Source: Fibrobacterota bacterium
GTDB taxonomy: Bacteria; Fibrobacterota; Fibrobacteria; UBA11236
Length of the DNA stretch: 64,000 nucleotides
Reading direction: 5' to 3'
NCBI GenBank assembly: GCA_028287465.1
Contig: JAQBPO010000062.1
Span: 62,001-126,000, forward strand
Under the pieces are notes generated by a model, which had not been told where the DNA came from, searched no databases, and was given only the letters and a program-made list of their open reading frames with translations. This document shows positions 18,501 to 26,580 of this stretch, piece after piece (position 1 is the stretch's first letter; each line of letters begins with the position of its first letter). The translations under genes were made by a program, and so were the position numbers.

Positions 18501-18883
18501 CCGGGAGGGGCCCGGCGGGAACGCTGGAACCAGGGATGCTGATCCGAGGTATGGTTCATGACCAGTTCGGTGATGACTCGGATGCCGTGCCGGTGGGCCT
18601 CCGCCAGGAAGGCGCGGAAATCGTCGAGGGTGCCGTAAGCCGGGTTCACCGCCTGGTAATCGGCGATATCGTATCCGTCGTCCTTGAGCGGGGACGGGTA
18701 GAAGGGCAGGATCCACAGGGCGGTCACTCCCAGGTCGGCAAGGTAGTCGAGCTTTTTGGTGAGGCCGGCGAAATCGCCGATGCCGTCCCCATTACTATCG
18801 TAAAAGCTTTTGACATGGGCCTGGTAGATCACCGCTTCCCGGTACCAGGGGGGATGCGCCGCATGGGTCGGTTCAGGCTTCAC
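15533..18883 (-). CDS. treS: Trehalose synthase-maltokinase fusion (TreS-Mak)
   Basis: A 1116-residue bifunctional protein. Residues 1-550 are the GH13 trehalose synthase that interconverts maltose and trehalose: YQAHVKSFYDSNGDGIGDF, nucleophile Asp209 in GLRLDAVPYL, Glu252 in LLAEANQWPED and Asp318 in FLRNHDELT. From about 580 the maltokinase half starts (LPRCRWFGGKSRSI) and shows the aminoglycoside-phosphotransferase-like site in VHGDYHLGQVLYTG and VVILDFEGEPARP; it makes maltose 1-phosphate for the GlgE glucan pathway. The fusion is common in bacteria. Start is GTG after AAAGG. GlgE is not in this window. Together with treY it gives two trehalose-linked routes in 18 kb. Confidence 0.95.
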   Translation of the reverse strand: MKPEPTHAAHPPWYREAVIYQAHVKSFYDSNGDGIGDFAGLTKKLDYLADLGVTALWILPFYPSPLKDDGYDIADYQAVNPAYGTLDDFRAFLAEAHRHGIRVITELVMNHTSDQHPWFQRSRRAPPGSPERDFYVWSDTTEKYKEARIIFKDFEVSNWTWDPVAKAYFWHRFYSHQPDLNFENPAVEKAMLDILDFWMDMGVDGLRLDAVPYLYESDGTNCENLQATHDILQRVNAHIHERYGDEKMLLAEANQWPEDAVAYFGKGNECHMAFHFPLMPRMFMALRMEERFPIVDILEQTPAIPGNCQWALFLRNHDELTLEMVTDEERDYMYRVYARDKEARINLGIRRRLGPLVDNDRRRVELLHILLFSLPGTPVIYYGDEIGMGDNMFLGDRNGVRTPMQWSPDRNGGFSNANPQRLYLPVIMDPEYHYESVNVENQERNLSSLLWWMRRRLALRQRFPVFGAGTLEFLHPDNPKVLCFLRRFGEDSILVAVNLSASPQVTSLDLSAYSGYNVEEISSLSRFPPVSTGPYPLMLGPYGYYWLLLKPALSPSQGPEPERTLGMNPANLIDLLQGRGKELLEREVLPAYLPRCRWFGGKSRSILSVDIQDRVMPPDGGEWALVFLHVEYSDGSPENYLLPLARAEGEAAALLRLEAPGAILTELAGVEGGKGPSILFEAIHNPAFRTRMMALIAAGGAWPGLTGVLRGHPKPDAFKDRMPDPADESKVLKAEQSNSSIIFPGRHFVKFLRRLEEGENPELEILRFFDESTGFRSVPPFVGSIEYASGANATYSIAIAEGLVGHEQDAWSYALTLAGEYMTRLVENRGSLGPLPPLASGFRAQPAQPRAHGDTSAPATHATPEGMVEDGLAIEFARLLGKRTAEMHLALASRSDLPAFAPEPFSRLYQRSLYQSMRNQVARVYERLSKAMPRLPQGTADLGRRIQENRPKVMGAFGGLLDRLIPTVKIRVHGDYHLGQVLYTGKDVVILDFEGEPARPMSERKLKRSPWKDVAGMLRSFHYAIHSAWPKSVVLREDERKALDPWVELWPDRMTAGFLEAYLETAGTAAFVPPEKDWETLLRAHLMEKAVYELGYELNNRPDWAHIPMAGILRLI

Positions 18884-18966
18884 GAATGCCTTTCGGGGGA
18901 GGTTTGGACGGTCTCTACCTGGGAATATAAATGTTGGCCGGGGGGAGGGATGAATAACCCTTTAAT

Positions 18967-18994
18967 GGAACCGCCGGAGTGGAACCACCGGAGA
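18967..18994. repeat. Two adjacent 14-bp direct repeats
   Basis: GGAACCGCCGGAGT (18967-18980) and GGAACCACCGGAGA (18981-18994), two mismatches, in the divergent spacer between treS-mak and the small gene at 19060. Confidence 0.7.
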
Positions 18995-19059
18995 CCGGGT
19001 TCCGGAATCCTCCGAATTAGGTATTTTTCCTTTTCCCGATACTTTACCAGGAGGACCCC

Positions 19060-19374
19060 ATGGAGCCCGACAACCCCGCCGGAAAAAGCACGGCCGCACC
19101 CGGTGCGGCTTCAAAAGGCGAATGCGACCACTTCCAGCCCGCGGATCTGGCGCGTCTCGCGGAGGAATACCTGAACGGAAAGTCCATCCCGGCCGAGCGT
19201 TGGGAAGGCTCCCGGTTCGGCTACGGGGCGGGCGGCGGCTCCGGTCCCTTCAAGGCCGTCATCACGGAAGTGGAACGCAAAAAAGGCGATTGGGTGGTGG
19301 TCCGCCTGGACCGCCGCAAGGAGGCCCTGCCGGACGCGGATGCGGGGTTCAAGGTGGTCCGGGACGCGCAATGA
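19060..19374 (+). CDS. Small conserved-looking hypothetical protein
   Basis: A 104-residue soluble protein with a strong AGGAGG 6 bases before the ATG, which supports that it is expressed. The N-terminal 20 residues are low complexity. Residues 25-45 form a helix (FQPADLARLAEEYLNG) and the rest looks like a small beta barrel, with FKAVITEVERKKGDWVVVRLDR in two strands (quoted as VITEVERKKGDWVVVRLDR). No family was recognised. Hairpins follow the stop codon at 19438-19480. Confidence 0.6.
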   Translation: MEPDNPAGKSTAAPGAASKGECDHFQPADLARLAEEYLNGKSIPAERWEGSRFGYGAGGGSGPFKAVITEVERKKGDWVVVRLDRRKEALPDADAGFKVVRDAQ

Positions 19375-19437
19375 AAGGCCGAGGGCGGCCCGGTATTGCG
19401 GCGGGGCATGCCATCGCCGCATCCAGGGGTCGGCAGG

Positions 19438-19480
19438 GGACCGGACCTCCGGTCCGGCCGGGCCTTCCGTCCGGCCCGCC
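19438..19480 (+). terminator. Two consecutive GC-rich hairpins, possible terminator
   Basis: GGACCGG (19438-19444) pairs with CCGGTCC (19449-19455), and GGCCGGGC around 19456-19463 can pair with GGCCCG downstream, followed by CCCTTGTTT. The position after the small gene fits a terminator, but the U-run is weak. Confidence 0.35.
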
Positions 19481-19516
19481 CTTGTTTATCGGCCCAACCC
19501 TTGGTAGAATCAGGAC

Positions 19517-22393
19517 TTGCGTAGCCTCGTCCTTTTCAACCTTAGCTGCCTTAGCTGCCTTAACCGCCTTGGCCTGCTTCTCCTCCTCTGCCTTTCCCAG
19601 GCCTGGTGCCTGCGGCCGGGTATCCCCCGCGTTACCTGGACCACCGACCACTTCACCCTGACCATCGACGAAAAGAAGCAGGACCTCCTGCCCGGGCTCG
19701 CCTCCCTCGCCGAGGAATGCTGGGCCAAGGAAAACGCCTTCTTCGGATACGCCCCTCCGGGGCGCATCCAGATGGTCTTCCTGGACGAACAGGATTACGC
19801 CAACGGCTTCGCCTACCCGCCCCAGAAATGGGTGGTCATCCACCTGCACTCGGCCGAGCATCTCCTGCGCGGCCGCACCCGCTGGCTGCAGGGCGTGATG
19901 TCCCACGAGATCGGGCATATCTTCACCCTGCGCCGGATGGGCGAGGATTCCCGCTTCCTGGGCGTGGACCTGTTCCATGCCTGGCGCGGCAAGAGCGAAT
20001 CGTCCTTCGAGGAATCCTTCGCCTGGCGCTACGGCCTCATCCCGCCCTGGCTGGCGGAGGGCTTGGCGCAATACGCAGCGGGGGTCTGCGGGTACGATAC
20101 CCTGGACACCCACCGCCAGATGGTCCTACGCGTGGCCGCCGCTTCCGGCACCCTGATGAGCCTGGCCGAATTGAAAACCTTCGCCTGGGACGGGCGGCGC
20201 AACGAGATGATATACGCCCAAGGATACGGCCTGGTCTCCCATTGCTACCGGACCTACGGGCCCAAGGCCGCCAACCGCTACCTGGAACTGGCGGCCGGCC
20301 AAGGCTGGCGCCGGGCCTTCCGGACCGCCTTCGGAAAGCCCATCGAGGACATCTACCAGGATTGGCGCAAGGACCTGGAAACCCGCTCCCGCGGATCCGA
20401 AGGCGCCGGGGACGGGGACTACCTCCTGCCGGAACCGCCGGGCCCCTACACGGTCGAATCGTTTCCGGCGCCGCTCCCCGGAAAGGGATTCCTCTATCTC
20501 TCTTCCGGCGACAACGATAATGGCCGGACCGACCTCCGCCTCGCGGACGGCGAAGGCGGCTCGCGCCAGGTCTTCGAACGCGCCACCTCGGTCCTTCCCG
20601 CCGAGGACGGGCAGCCGGCCCTGTTCACCGCCACGCGTTACGCCTTCGCCCAAGGCGACGTCGTCTCGGATCTCTATTCCTACGCGCCCTCCACCGGGGA
20701 CGTCGAGCGGCTCACGCGCGGGGGCCGCATCATCCGGGGCTGCCGGTCGGGCGGCCAGGTCTATGGCATCCGCAACAACGACGCCCGCACTACCATAGTC
20801 CGGATCGCCGGAGGGGAATGGACCACGGTCTTCGCCCCGCCGGACTCCATGGAAATCACGGATCTGGCGCCGGGACGCTCCCCCGGCAGCCTGACCCTGG
20901 GAACCACCTCCGGGTTCGGCGAGGACCTCCGCGAACTCGACCTGGCATCGGGGGAATTGTCGCCGCTCGCCGTCTCCCCCCAGGAGGAACGCGATCCCAG
21001 CTGGCATGGGGACACCCTGTATTTCTCCGCCGACTATTCCGGCATCTTCGATGTCTATGCCCTCGCGGGCGAAACCCTCATCCGCTGCACCCATGTGGCC
21101 GGCGGAGCCTTCCATCCCCAGCCCAGGGAGGACGGCATCTGGTTCTCCTCCTACGGCCCCAAGGGATTCCGCCTGGCGCGGGCCAGGCCCCTCGGGGACG
21201 CGGCCCCTTCCTTCGTGGTGGAACTTCCCGTGCCCGGGTGGAAGCCGCCCCCCGCCGCGGAATACGAAAGCGACGCGTTCGATCGCACCAACCTGGGCCT
21301 CCTGGGCTTCAATCTTTCCCTAGGGTTCATCCGCAGCCCCGGCTTCGAGAGCCCGGAACTCGATTCGGCCCTCGGCGCATCCGCCTTCGCCTACGGCGCC
21401 GGAACCCGCACCCTCACCAGCGTCGGGTTCTATTGGCAGAATCCCACGGGCGTCGCCGACGCGAGCGTGATCCTGGGGCTCTCGCGGCCGTTGGATTACC
21501 AAGGGCCCATGCACCTGGACGCCACCGCCTTCCGGTTGAGCGTGAACGCCTTCCTGCCGACCCTGGTCCTGGAGGGCCGATACGACGCTTTCGATTTCCC
21601 GGATGTCCGGCTCAGCGGCCGGAAGGACATCTTCTACCAGGGGTATCTTGCCGGTTACGTAGGGCCGGACCTCCGCCTTTCGGAGCATTGGGACCTTTCC
21701 GGCCGCTTCTCGGTCGAGAACGGTTTCGGGTTCCAGGGGAGTTCCGGCGACAAGGTGACCGATACCGACCCGCGATTCGGCGGCTTGGCCGATCTGGACT
21801 ATACCGCCTTGGAGTTAGGCAAGGACGGGGTGACCCAAGGGTTCTCCGCCTTCCTCCACGGGGAGAAACCCCCTAAGCTCACGCGCGCGGTCCCGGAGTT
21901 CAGCGCCACGGCCGGCGCCACCGCCTATGCCAGCATGCGCCGGGCGCTTTTCCTGCGGGCGTCGCTCTACCATACCGAGGATTGGGGACCGGAGGAAAAG
22001 GGATGGCTCTACGGAGGCGCCTCCGCCTACTACGCGGTCCCCCTGGGCATGCAGCTGGGAACCCGGGGCGGCTCCGGGCTTTTCCTGGATCAGGCGTATC
22101 CCGGAATCGAATACCGGGACATGTCCCGGTTCACCCTGGGCGGTGGAACGGGATCCGCCGCGGGCTTCCTACCGGGACCTGCGGCCGGGCCGGAAAGCGG
22201 CCAAGGCTATTCGCCCCGGTCGCGCGCCTTCACCTCCATGATCAACCGGGTGGCCTCCCATGAGGTGGGCGTGACCTTGGCCCTTAAGACCCTGACCTTC
22301 TTCCCCCGACCGGAGACGTGGGAGGCGGGCCTCTTCTTCGACGCCGCCGACTTCGGACGGCGGCCGGTCTGGTCGGTCCGGGTATCCCTTTAG
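19517..22393 (+). CDS. Peptidase MA-like / beta-propeller / outer-membrane barrel fusion
   Basis: A 958-residue protein with a signal peptide and three regions. Residues 30-290 are a zinc metallopeptidase of the gluzincin peptidase-MA type: HEIGH at 130-134 and the third ligand Glu181 in WLAEGLAQY. Residues about 300-575 hold repeated strands with DLYSYAPSTGDVERLTRGG and FDVYALAGETLIRCTH, as in TolB-like propellers. From about 595 to the end, alternating strands ending in Phe/Leu (final VWSVRVSL) look like an outer-membrane beta barrel. The start is TTG at 19517; an in-frame stop at 19505 and the absence of ATG/GTG before the signal peptide leave no better choice. Its function is unknown; cell-surface processing of peptides is one possibility. 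Confidence 0.75.
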   Translation: MRSLVLFNLSCLSCLNRLGLLLLLCLSQAWCLRPGIPRVTWTTDHFTLTIDEKKQDLLPGLASLAEECWAKENAFFGYAPPGRIQMVFLDEQDYANGFAYPPQKWVVIHLHSAEHLLRGRTRWLQGVMSHEIGHIFTLRRMGEDSRFLGVDLFHAWRGKSESSFEESFAWRYGLIPPWLAEGLAQYAAGVCGYDTLDTHRQMVLRVAAASGTLMSLAELKTFAWDGRRNEMIYAQGYGLVSHCYRTYGPKAANRYLELAAGQGWRRAFRTAFGKPIEDIYQDWRKDLETRSRGSEGAGDGDYLLPEPPGPYTVESFPAPLPGKGFLYLSSGDNDNGRTDLRLADGEGGSRQVFERATSVLPAEDGQPALFTATRYAFAQGDVVSDLYSYAPSTGDVERLTRGGRIIRGCRSGGQVYGIRNNDARTTIVRIAGGEWTTVFAPPDSMEITDLAPGRSPGSLTLGTTSGFGEDLRELDLASGELSPLAVSPQEERDPSWHGDTLYFSADYSGIFDVYALAGETLIRCTHVAGGAFHPQPREDGIWFSSYGPKGFRLARARPLGDAAPSFVVELPVPGWKPPPAAEYESDAFDRTNLGLLGFNLSLGFIRSPGFESPELDSALGASAFAYGAGTRTLTSVGFYWQNPTGVADASVILGLSRPLDYQGPMHLDATAFRLSVNAFLPTLVLEGRYDAFDFPDVRLSGRKDIFYQGYLAGYVGPDLRLSEHWDLSGRFSVENGFGFQGSSGDKVTDTDPRFGGLADLDYTALELGKDGVTQGFSAFLHGEKPPKLTRAVPEFSATAGATAYASMRRALFLRASLYHTEDWGPEEKGWLYGGASAYYAVPLGMQLGTRGGSGLFLDQAYPGIEYRDMSRFTLGGGTGSAAGFLPGPAAGPESGQGYSPRSRAFTSMINRVASHEVGVTLALKTLTFFPRPETWEAGLFFDAADFGRRPVWSVRVSL

Positions 22394-22486
22394 CGCGGAA
22401 CCCGTTCCCGGCGTCGGCGCCGGTAAGGTTGCGGTACCGTCGCCTCCGCAGCCGGCGGCTTCCGGCAAGAAGGGAAACGGCCTGCA

Positions 22487-22514
22487 TTGATCAGCCTACC
22501 TTGATTAGCCTACC
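22487..22514. repeat. Tandem 14-bp duplication over a stop codon
   Basis: TTGATCAGCCTACC (22487-22500) is followed directly by TTGATTAGCCTACC (22501-22514). The second copy contains the stop codon and last codons of the minus-strand gene at 22505. Confidence 0.8.
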
Positions 22515-23401
22515 TTGTAGACGCCTTTGAGCTTGCCCCAGTCCACGGGCTTGCGGAGCATCCAGGTTTCCCGCAAGACCAAGGTCGCCCCGGGCAGCAC
22601 GCCCTGGGTGGCCCCCATGGTCTCCATCTCCACCATGAAGTTCTTCTTGCCCGAATAGTAGGCGAGATTGCATCCCATGGGGTAATCCGCCCCGTCCACG
22701 AACTGCGATTGCTTGAGGAAGCTGATCTTCTCCCCCGGATCGGTCATGCCGATGATCCCTTGGGGGGCCTGGACCATGCGCTTGCTGATTTGGCCTTTGG
22801 GGCGGATGATCATGCAATCTTCGGTAAGGCGCACGGCGGGATCGTTCACCCGCGAGTTCTGGGCGCCGGCCCAGCGCTTGGGGTACCCGATCAGGAAGAT
22901 GTCCCAGGCTCCTTCCCGCCCCAGGGGGATGCCATAGGAGGTGTTCGCCGTGGGCAAGGTGGCGGTAAGCCCCCATACTCCGCCGGACCAGACCATTTCC
23001 GACTCGTTGGTGATGCGGCTGTCCACCTGCAGGGTATCGTCGGCCAGCACCTTGATGCCGATCGACTTGCGGGTGCGGAATACCGGATGGACCGCGCCCT
23101 TGATGTCGACGCCGGTGGCGGTGGCGCGCACGGAGCAGACCTCGTTGTCGTCCGCATAGGTCTCTTCGGCCTCGTCGGCCAGGGGACGCGTGGCCCATAC
23201 GCGGTGACCGCCCATCAGGCGCCATTCCCCGCGCTTGTATTTGCGGATGAAATCCCAGAAGAGGAGGTTGCGCCCATTGCGGGTCCCGAAATGGGCGATG
23301 CGGGGGCCCATGGACGTGACCACGATTAACCGGGCCTTGGAGGTCAAAATCTCCACCGCGTCCATGCCGTCGAATTCCATCCTGCGAATGCTCACTGCCA
23401 T
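22505..23401 (-). CDS. Galactose-mutarotase-like/DUF4380-type protein
   Basis: A 298-residue cytoplasmic protein without signal peptide. The opening SIRRMEFDGMDAVEILTSKA and RLIVVTSMGPRIAHFG match the start of aldose-epimerase-like beta-supersandwich proteins, where the second strand carries an Arg/Pro turn. Further elements are WRLMGGHRVWATRP and the long run of strands ending in a Trp-rich stretch (LVLRETWMLRKP). The mutarotase catalytic His/Glu set could not be placed, so it may be a non-enzymatic sugar-binding relative. It converges on the peptidase fusion at 22393. It probably forms its own transcription unit, since the next minus-strand gene upstream is 105 bases away. Confidence 0.65.
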   Translation of the reverse strand: MAVSIRRMEFDGMDAVEILTSKARLIVVTSMGPRIAHFGTRNGRNLLFWDFIRKYKRGEWRLMGGHRVWATRPLADEAEETYADDNEVCSVRATATGVDIKGAVHPVFRTRKSIGIKVLADDTLQVDSRITNESEMVWSGGVWGLTATLPTANTSYGIPLGREGAWDIFLIGYPKRWAGAQNSRVNDPAVRLTEDCMIIRPKGQISKRMVQAPQGIIGMTDPGEKISFLKQSQFVDGADYPMGCNLAYYSGKKNFMVEMETMGATQGVLPGATLVLRETWMLRKPVDWGKLKGVYKVG

Positions 23402-23506
23402 GCGTAACTTCCCCGGTTGATGCCCGCCCTCAATATCGAATTCTAAGCGTGGCGGCGCGGGTAATTAGTTAGCGAAACGGGACCGGAAGTTCGAGACGTG
23501 AAAACG

Positions 23507-24130
23507 TCATCCCGCGGCTTTTTTCCCCAAGAACCAGAATAGGCCGGCGATCAGGATGACCACGCCGAACATGAGGAACCCGTTCGCAAAGCCTTTCGCG
23601 GTGGCCCCGGTGAGCGCATAGAGCAGGGCGGCCGGCGCGGACCCGGCCAGGGCGGCCAGGGTCATCCTGCCCCAGCCCATGGGTGAGGCTCCCGCAAGGA
23701 TGGAGACGGTTTCCGCCATCAGGGGGACGGGACGGGTGATGAGGATGGCCAAGGCCCCCCATTTCGCGAGCAGGGCGTCGGCCCGGGCCTTCTCCTCCTC
23801 CGAGACCATGCGGGTCAGCATGGGTCCGCCGCGGCGGCCGACCGCGAAGCCGAACAGGGTAGCGCCCACGCTACCCAGGAGGGAAAGAGCGGTCCCCATC
23901 CATACCCCGAACAGGGCCCCATGGGCGATCATGACCAGGCTGGAGGGAACGGGAAGGAAGACGTCCGCGATGAGCAGGCCCACGCCCGTGATAGCAGCGG
24001 CGATCCCGCCGCGCTGGTGCAGCCAACCGGTCGGGTCTTCCAGGAAGGCCACGTGCATGGCCGACATGATGCCGAAGGTCGCGAGGAAGAAGGCCAGCAT
24101 CAGGCCCGTGAGGATCCAATAACGTTTCAC
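23507..24130 (-). CDS. VTT (TVP38/DedA-like) integral membrane protein
   Basis: From the GTG at 24130 the product is 207 residues with about five transmembrane helices. The VTT/SNARE-associated motif is visible: FLPVPSSLVMIAHGALFG, then GSVGATLFGFAVGRRGG, and ITRPVPLMAETVSILAGAS with the conserved Arg-Pro. Family members include lipid scramblase-like and transport proteins of the inner membrane. The frame is open to 24211, but that would run into the upstream gene (stop at 24144), so the start just after that stop is preferred. It is probably co-transcribed with 24144-24644. Confidence 0.8.
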   Translation of the reverse strand: MKRYWILTGLMLAFFLATFGIMSAMHVAFLEDPTGWLHQRGGIAAAITGVGLLIADVFLPVPSSLVMIAHGALFGVWMGTALSLLGSVGATLFGFAVGRRGGPMLTRMVSEEEKARADALLAKWGALAILITRPVPLMAETVSILAGASPMGWGRMTLAALAGSAPAALLYALTGATAKGFANGFLMFGVVILIAGLFWFLGKKAAG

Positions 24131-24143
24131 GCGGATCCGCCGA

Positions 24144-24644
24144 TCAGCCCTGCTGGGCGGGAGGACGGTAACCGTCCTGCCACTCGCCATCGGAATCCTG
24201 GGCCGGATCATAAGCGGCGGCCAATTGGGCCTCCAGGCGGCGGACGCGATCGTCCGCTATGGCCAGGCGGCGCTCATAGGCCATCTTCACCATCTGGAGT
24301 TCCCCGCCCCCTTCCACCCAACGGCCGAGGCCCTGGAAGAAGGTGAAGATGGGCCGATCCAGCCGGCGGCGCGCGTTCACCCAATCGTATTCCAGGTTGA
24401 TGCGCACCCAGACCATCCAGGCCAGGGCCGGCACGATCGCGAAGAACAACCAGGAGGAATGCCACAGGTTCTCCCGCAACGGGCTATGGCTGAACCACTC
24501 CCCCAGGCCGAAAGGCTTCACGGTATCCATCCATCGGAAGATGAAGGTGTCGAAGTGATCGGAAAAGAAACGGCCCAGGGCGAGGATGCCCGCCAGGGGC
24601 AGAAGGAAGTCGTAGAAGAAGAAATGGCGCTTGCTCATATCCAT
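24144..24644 (-). CDS. Hypothetical membrane protein with two TM segments and a C-terminal coil
   Basis: A 166-residue protein. The first hydrophobic segment is FLLPLAGILALG (residues 13-24) and the second SSWLFFAIVPALAWMVWV (about 63-80). After that a basic linker and a helical coil (VKMAYERRLAIADDRVRRLEAQLAAAY in two parts) end in a polar tail. No family was recognised. It precedes the VTT gene by 13 bases on the same strand, which suggests an operon. Confidence 0.55.
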   Translation of the reverse strand: MDMSKRHFFFYDFLLPLAGILALGRFFSDHFDTFIFRWMDTVKPFGLGEWFSHSPLRENLWHSSWLFFAIVPALAWMVWVRINLEYDWVNARRRLDRPIFTFFQGLGRWVEGGGELQMVKMAYERRLAIADDRVRRLEAQLAAAYDPAQDSDGEWQDGYRPPAQQG

Positions 24645-24786
24645 TCTCCGGGAGGGGTGGGGGCAGCCAAGAGAACAAATTCAATAGGGTCTGGCAAGCG
24701 TTTATTATCAAGGAGTTACGGGAGGGAAACGAAGGCGGCGAAAGGGCTCGCCCCGGGGCCCGGCATACCGATCGATTCCCAAAATC

Positions 24787-25650
24787 CTAAGCCAGGTAAC
24801 GGGAACGTATCTCCTGGCACCAGGCGGTTTCCTCCGCCTTTCCGCGCTTTTCGCAACCCGCATGGTAGATGCGGAGCTTTTCCCGCAGCGCGTCCATGGC
24901 CAGGGCCCGGCGGCCCTCATCGAGGGTATTCCCGTCCAACAATAGAGCAATCGCGCGGATGCGGAACCGGTCCTGGGCGGGAAAGCGGGTGGAAAGCTGG
25001 TCCGCGTGACCTCCGTAACGGATCATCATGGCTTTGGGAATCAGTCCCACCGTGAATCTCCGGGTGATGCGCAGCCACATCTCGAAATCCTCGCATGCCG
25101 GGAATTCGGGATTGAAGCCCCCCGCTTCCTCGAACAGGGCGCGCGTCATCAGGACCGAGGATGGGGTGATCATGCAATGGTTCAGGGAGAGGGCGAAAAG
25201 GTCCCCGCCCCGTTTCACGTAATGGGCCGGTTGATTGACCCTGACTCCGTTGCGGATCCAGATCTCCTCGGTCTGGCAGATCTGCAGGCGCTCTTCCTCC
25301 ATCAACCGCACCTGGGCGGCCAGTTTCCCGGGCAGCCATTCGTCGTCGGAATCCAGGAAGGCGAGCAGAGGCGATCGGCTCGCGGCCACCGCGGCGTTGC
25401 GGGCGCGGCAGACCCCTCCATGCGGCAGGGAAAGGACGCTCACCCGCGGATCGGAAGCGTAACGCGAGAGGACGGCGTCCGTCCCGTCCGTGGAACCATC
25501 GTCCGCGATCAGCACGTGGAAATCCGCCCCCTTCTGCGCGAGCGCGGATTCGACGGCCCGGGGCAGGAGCCCGGCGCGATCGTGGGTGGGTATTATGACG
25601 GTTACGTGGGCGGGCGGAACCTGATGATCCGCCGGCGTCAGCGCGGCCAT
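24787..25650 (-). CDS. Family 2 glycosyltransferase
   Basis: A 287-residue GT-A enzyme. VTVIIPTHDRAGLLPRAVES opens the nucleotide-binding fold, IADDGSTDGT follows, and LAFLDSDDEWLPGKL contains the DxD metal-binding motif. The acceptor side has PACEDFEMWLRI with the ED motif expected for the catalytic base. It has no transmembrane segment, so it likely works at the cytoplasmic face on a surface or storage glycan. The ATG at 25650 lies inside murB: the two overlap by 13 bases, so translation is coupled. Its frame is open far upstream, but that part is antisense-free shadow of murB and has no family similarity. Confidence 0.9.
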   Translation of the reverse strand: MAALTPADHQVPPAHVTVIIPTHDRAGLLPRAVESALAQKGADFHVLIADDGSTDGTDAVLSRYASDPRVSVLSLPHGGVCRARNAAVAASRSPLLAFLDSDDEWLPGKLAAQVRLMEEERLQICQTEEIWIRNGVRVNQPAHYVKRGGDLFALSLNHCMITPSSVLMTRALFEEAGGFNPEFPACEDFEMWLRITRRFTVGLIPKAMMIRYGGHADQLSTRFPAQDRFRIRAIALLLDGNTLDEGRRALAMDALREKLRIYHAGCEKRGKAEETAWCQEIRSRYLA

Positions 25651-26525
25651 GGGAGGAATTCGCCGATGAAGATGACCTCCCGTTCCAAGGTGGTGCCGGT
25701 GGCCTCTTTGACGCGCCGGATGACCTCGGAGGAGAGATCGTGGATGTCCTGGGCCGTGGCGCCCCCGGCGTTCACGGTGAAATTGGAATGCTTCTCCGAG
25801 ATCATGGCCCCTCCCATGCGGAAGCCCTTCAGCCCGGTCCGCTCGATGAGCACCCCGGCGTACTGCCCGGGCGGCCGCTTGAACATGCTGCCGGCGTTCG
25901 GGAGGTTCAAGGGCTGCTTCTCCTTGCGCTTGCGCAGGGTCTCGCGCATCTCGGCCCGCAGGGCGTCCGGATCGCCGGGAACCAGCTCCAGCGCCGTCTC
26001 CAGGATGATTTCGTTCAAATGGAAGAAATGGGAATGGCGATAGGCGAAGCCGCACTCCTCATTCGTCCGCTGCACCAGCTTGCCGTCCATGGTCGTGGAG
26101 GTCACGAAAACGATGACCTCCTTGAGTTCCTGCCCGAAGGCGCCCGCATTGATGTAGGTGCCCCCGCCCATGGTGCCGGGGATTCCCGCAAGGTGCTGGA
26201 TGCCGGCCATGCCGTTCCCGACCGATTGGGTCACCACGGTGTGCAGTAGGGCACCGGCTTGCGCCCTCACGCGATTGCCTTCCCAGGCGATGCCGTGGAA
26301 GGACTTGCCCGTATAGAGGACCAGACCCGGGAAACCCTGGTCGGAAAAGACCAGATTGGTGCCCTTGCCCAGGATGAAGGTCTCCAGGCCCTTCTGCCTG
26401 GCCCATCCCAGGGCCTCGGAGAACTCCTCCGGCGTCGACGGTTCCACGAAATACCGCGCGGGACCGCCTACCTTGAAGGAGATGAGCGGGGCTAGGGGGA
26501 TGTTCTCACGGACGAGGATGGACAT
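25638..26525 (-). CDS. murB: UDP-N-acetylenolpyruvoylglucosamine reductase (MurB)
   Basis: MurB is the FAD enzyme that reduces the enolpyruvyl group to make UDP-MurNAc in peptidoglycan synthesis. The 295-residue protein begins MSILVRENIPLAP and then TSFKVGG-like ISFKVGGPARYFVEP. The FAD fold is marked by LGKGTNLVFSDQGF and GIPGTMGGGTYINAGAFGQE; the active site by FAYRHSHF, the catalytic Ser in NAGSMFKRP and the final Glu in VIFIGEF. Its size fits the family. The long open frame upstream is rejected because homology starts here. It is divergent from the primase-like gene with a 55-base spacer and overlaps the glycosyltransferase downstream. Confidence 0.95.
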   Translation of the reverse strand: MSILVRENIPLAPLISFKVGGPARYFVEPSTPEEFSEALGWARQKGLETFILGKGTNLVFSDQGFPGLVLYTGKSFHGIAWEGNRVRAQAGALLHTVVTQSVGNGMAGIQHLAGIPGTMGGGTYINAGAFGQELKEVIVFVTSTTMDGKLVQRTNEECGFAYRHSHFFHLNEIILETALELVPGDPDALRAEMRETLRKRKEKQPLNLPNAGSMFKRPPGQYAGVLIERTGLKGFRMGGAMISEKHSNFTVNAGGATAQDIHDLSSEVIRRVKEATGTTLEREVIFIGEFLPWPR

Positions 26526-26580
26526 GGCTGGGATCAAGGTAGCAAACCCCGCCGTTTGGATTTTTACCTTATGTTCAGCC

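Noticed and set aside
16220-19174. Plus-strand open frame of 984 codons opposite treS-mak
   Set aside because: Antisense to a clear two-domain enzyme, with composition typical of shadows and no family similarity.
25651-26055. N-terminal extension of the glycosyltransferase
   Set aside because: The segment overlaps murB codons, is Arg/His-rich and has no GT2 similarity; the start at 25650 gives the proper fold.
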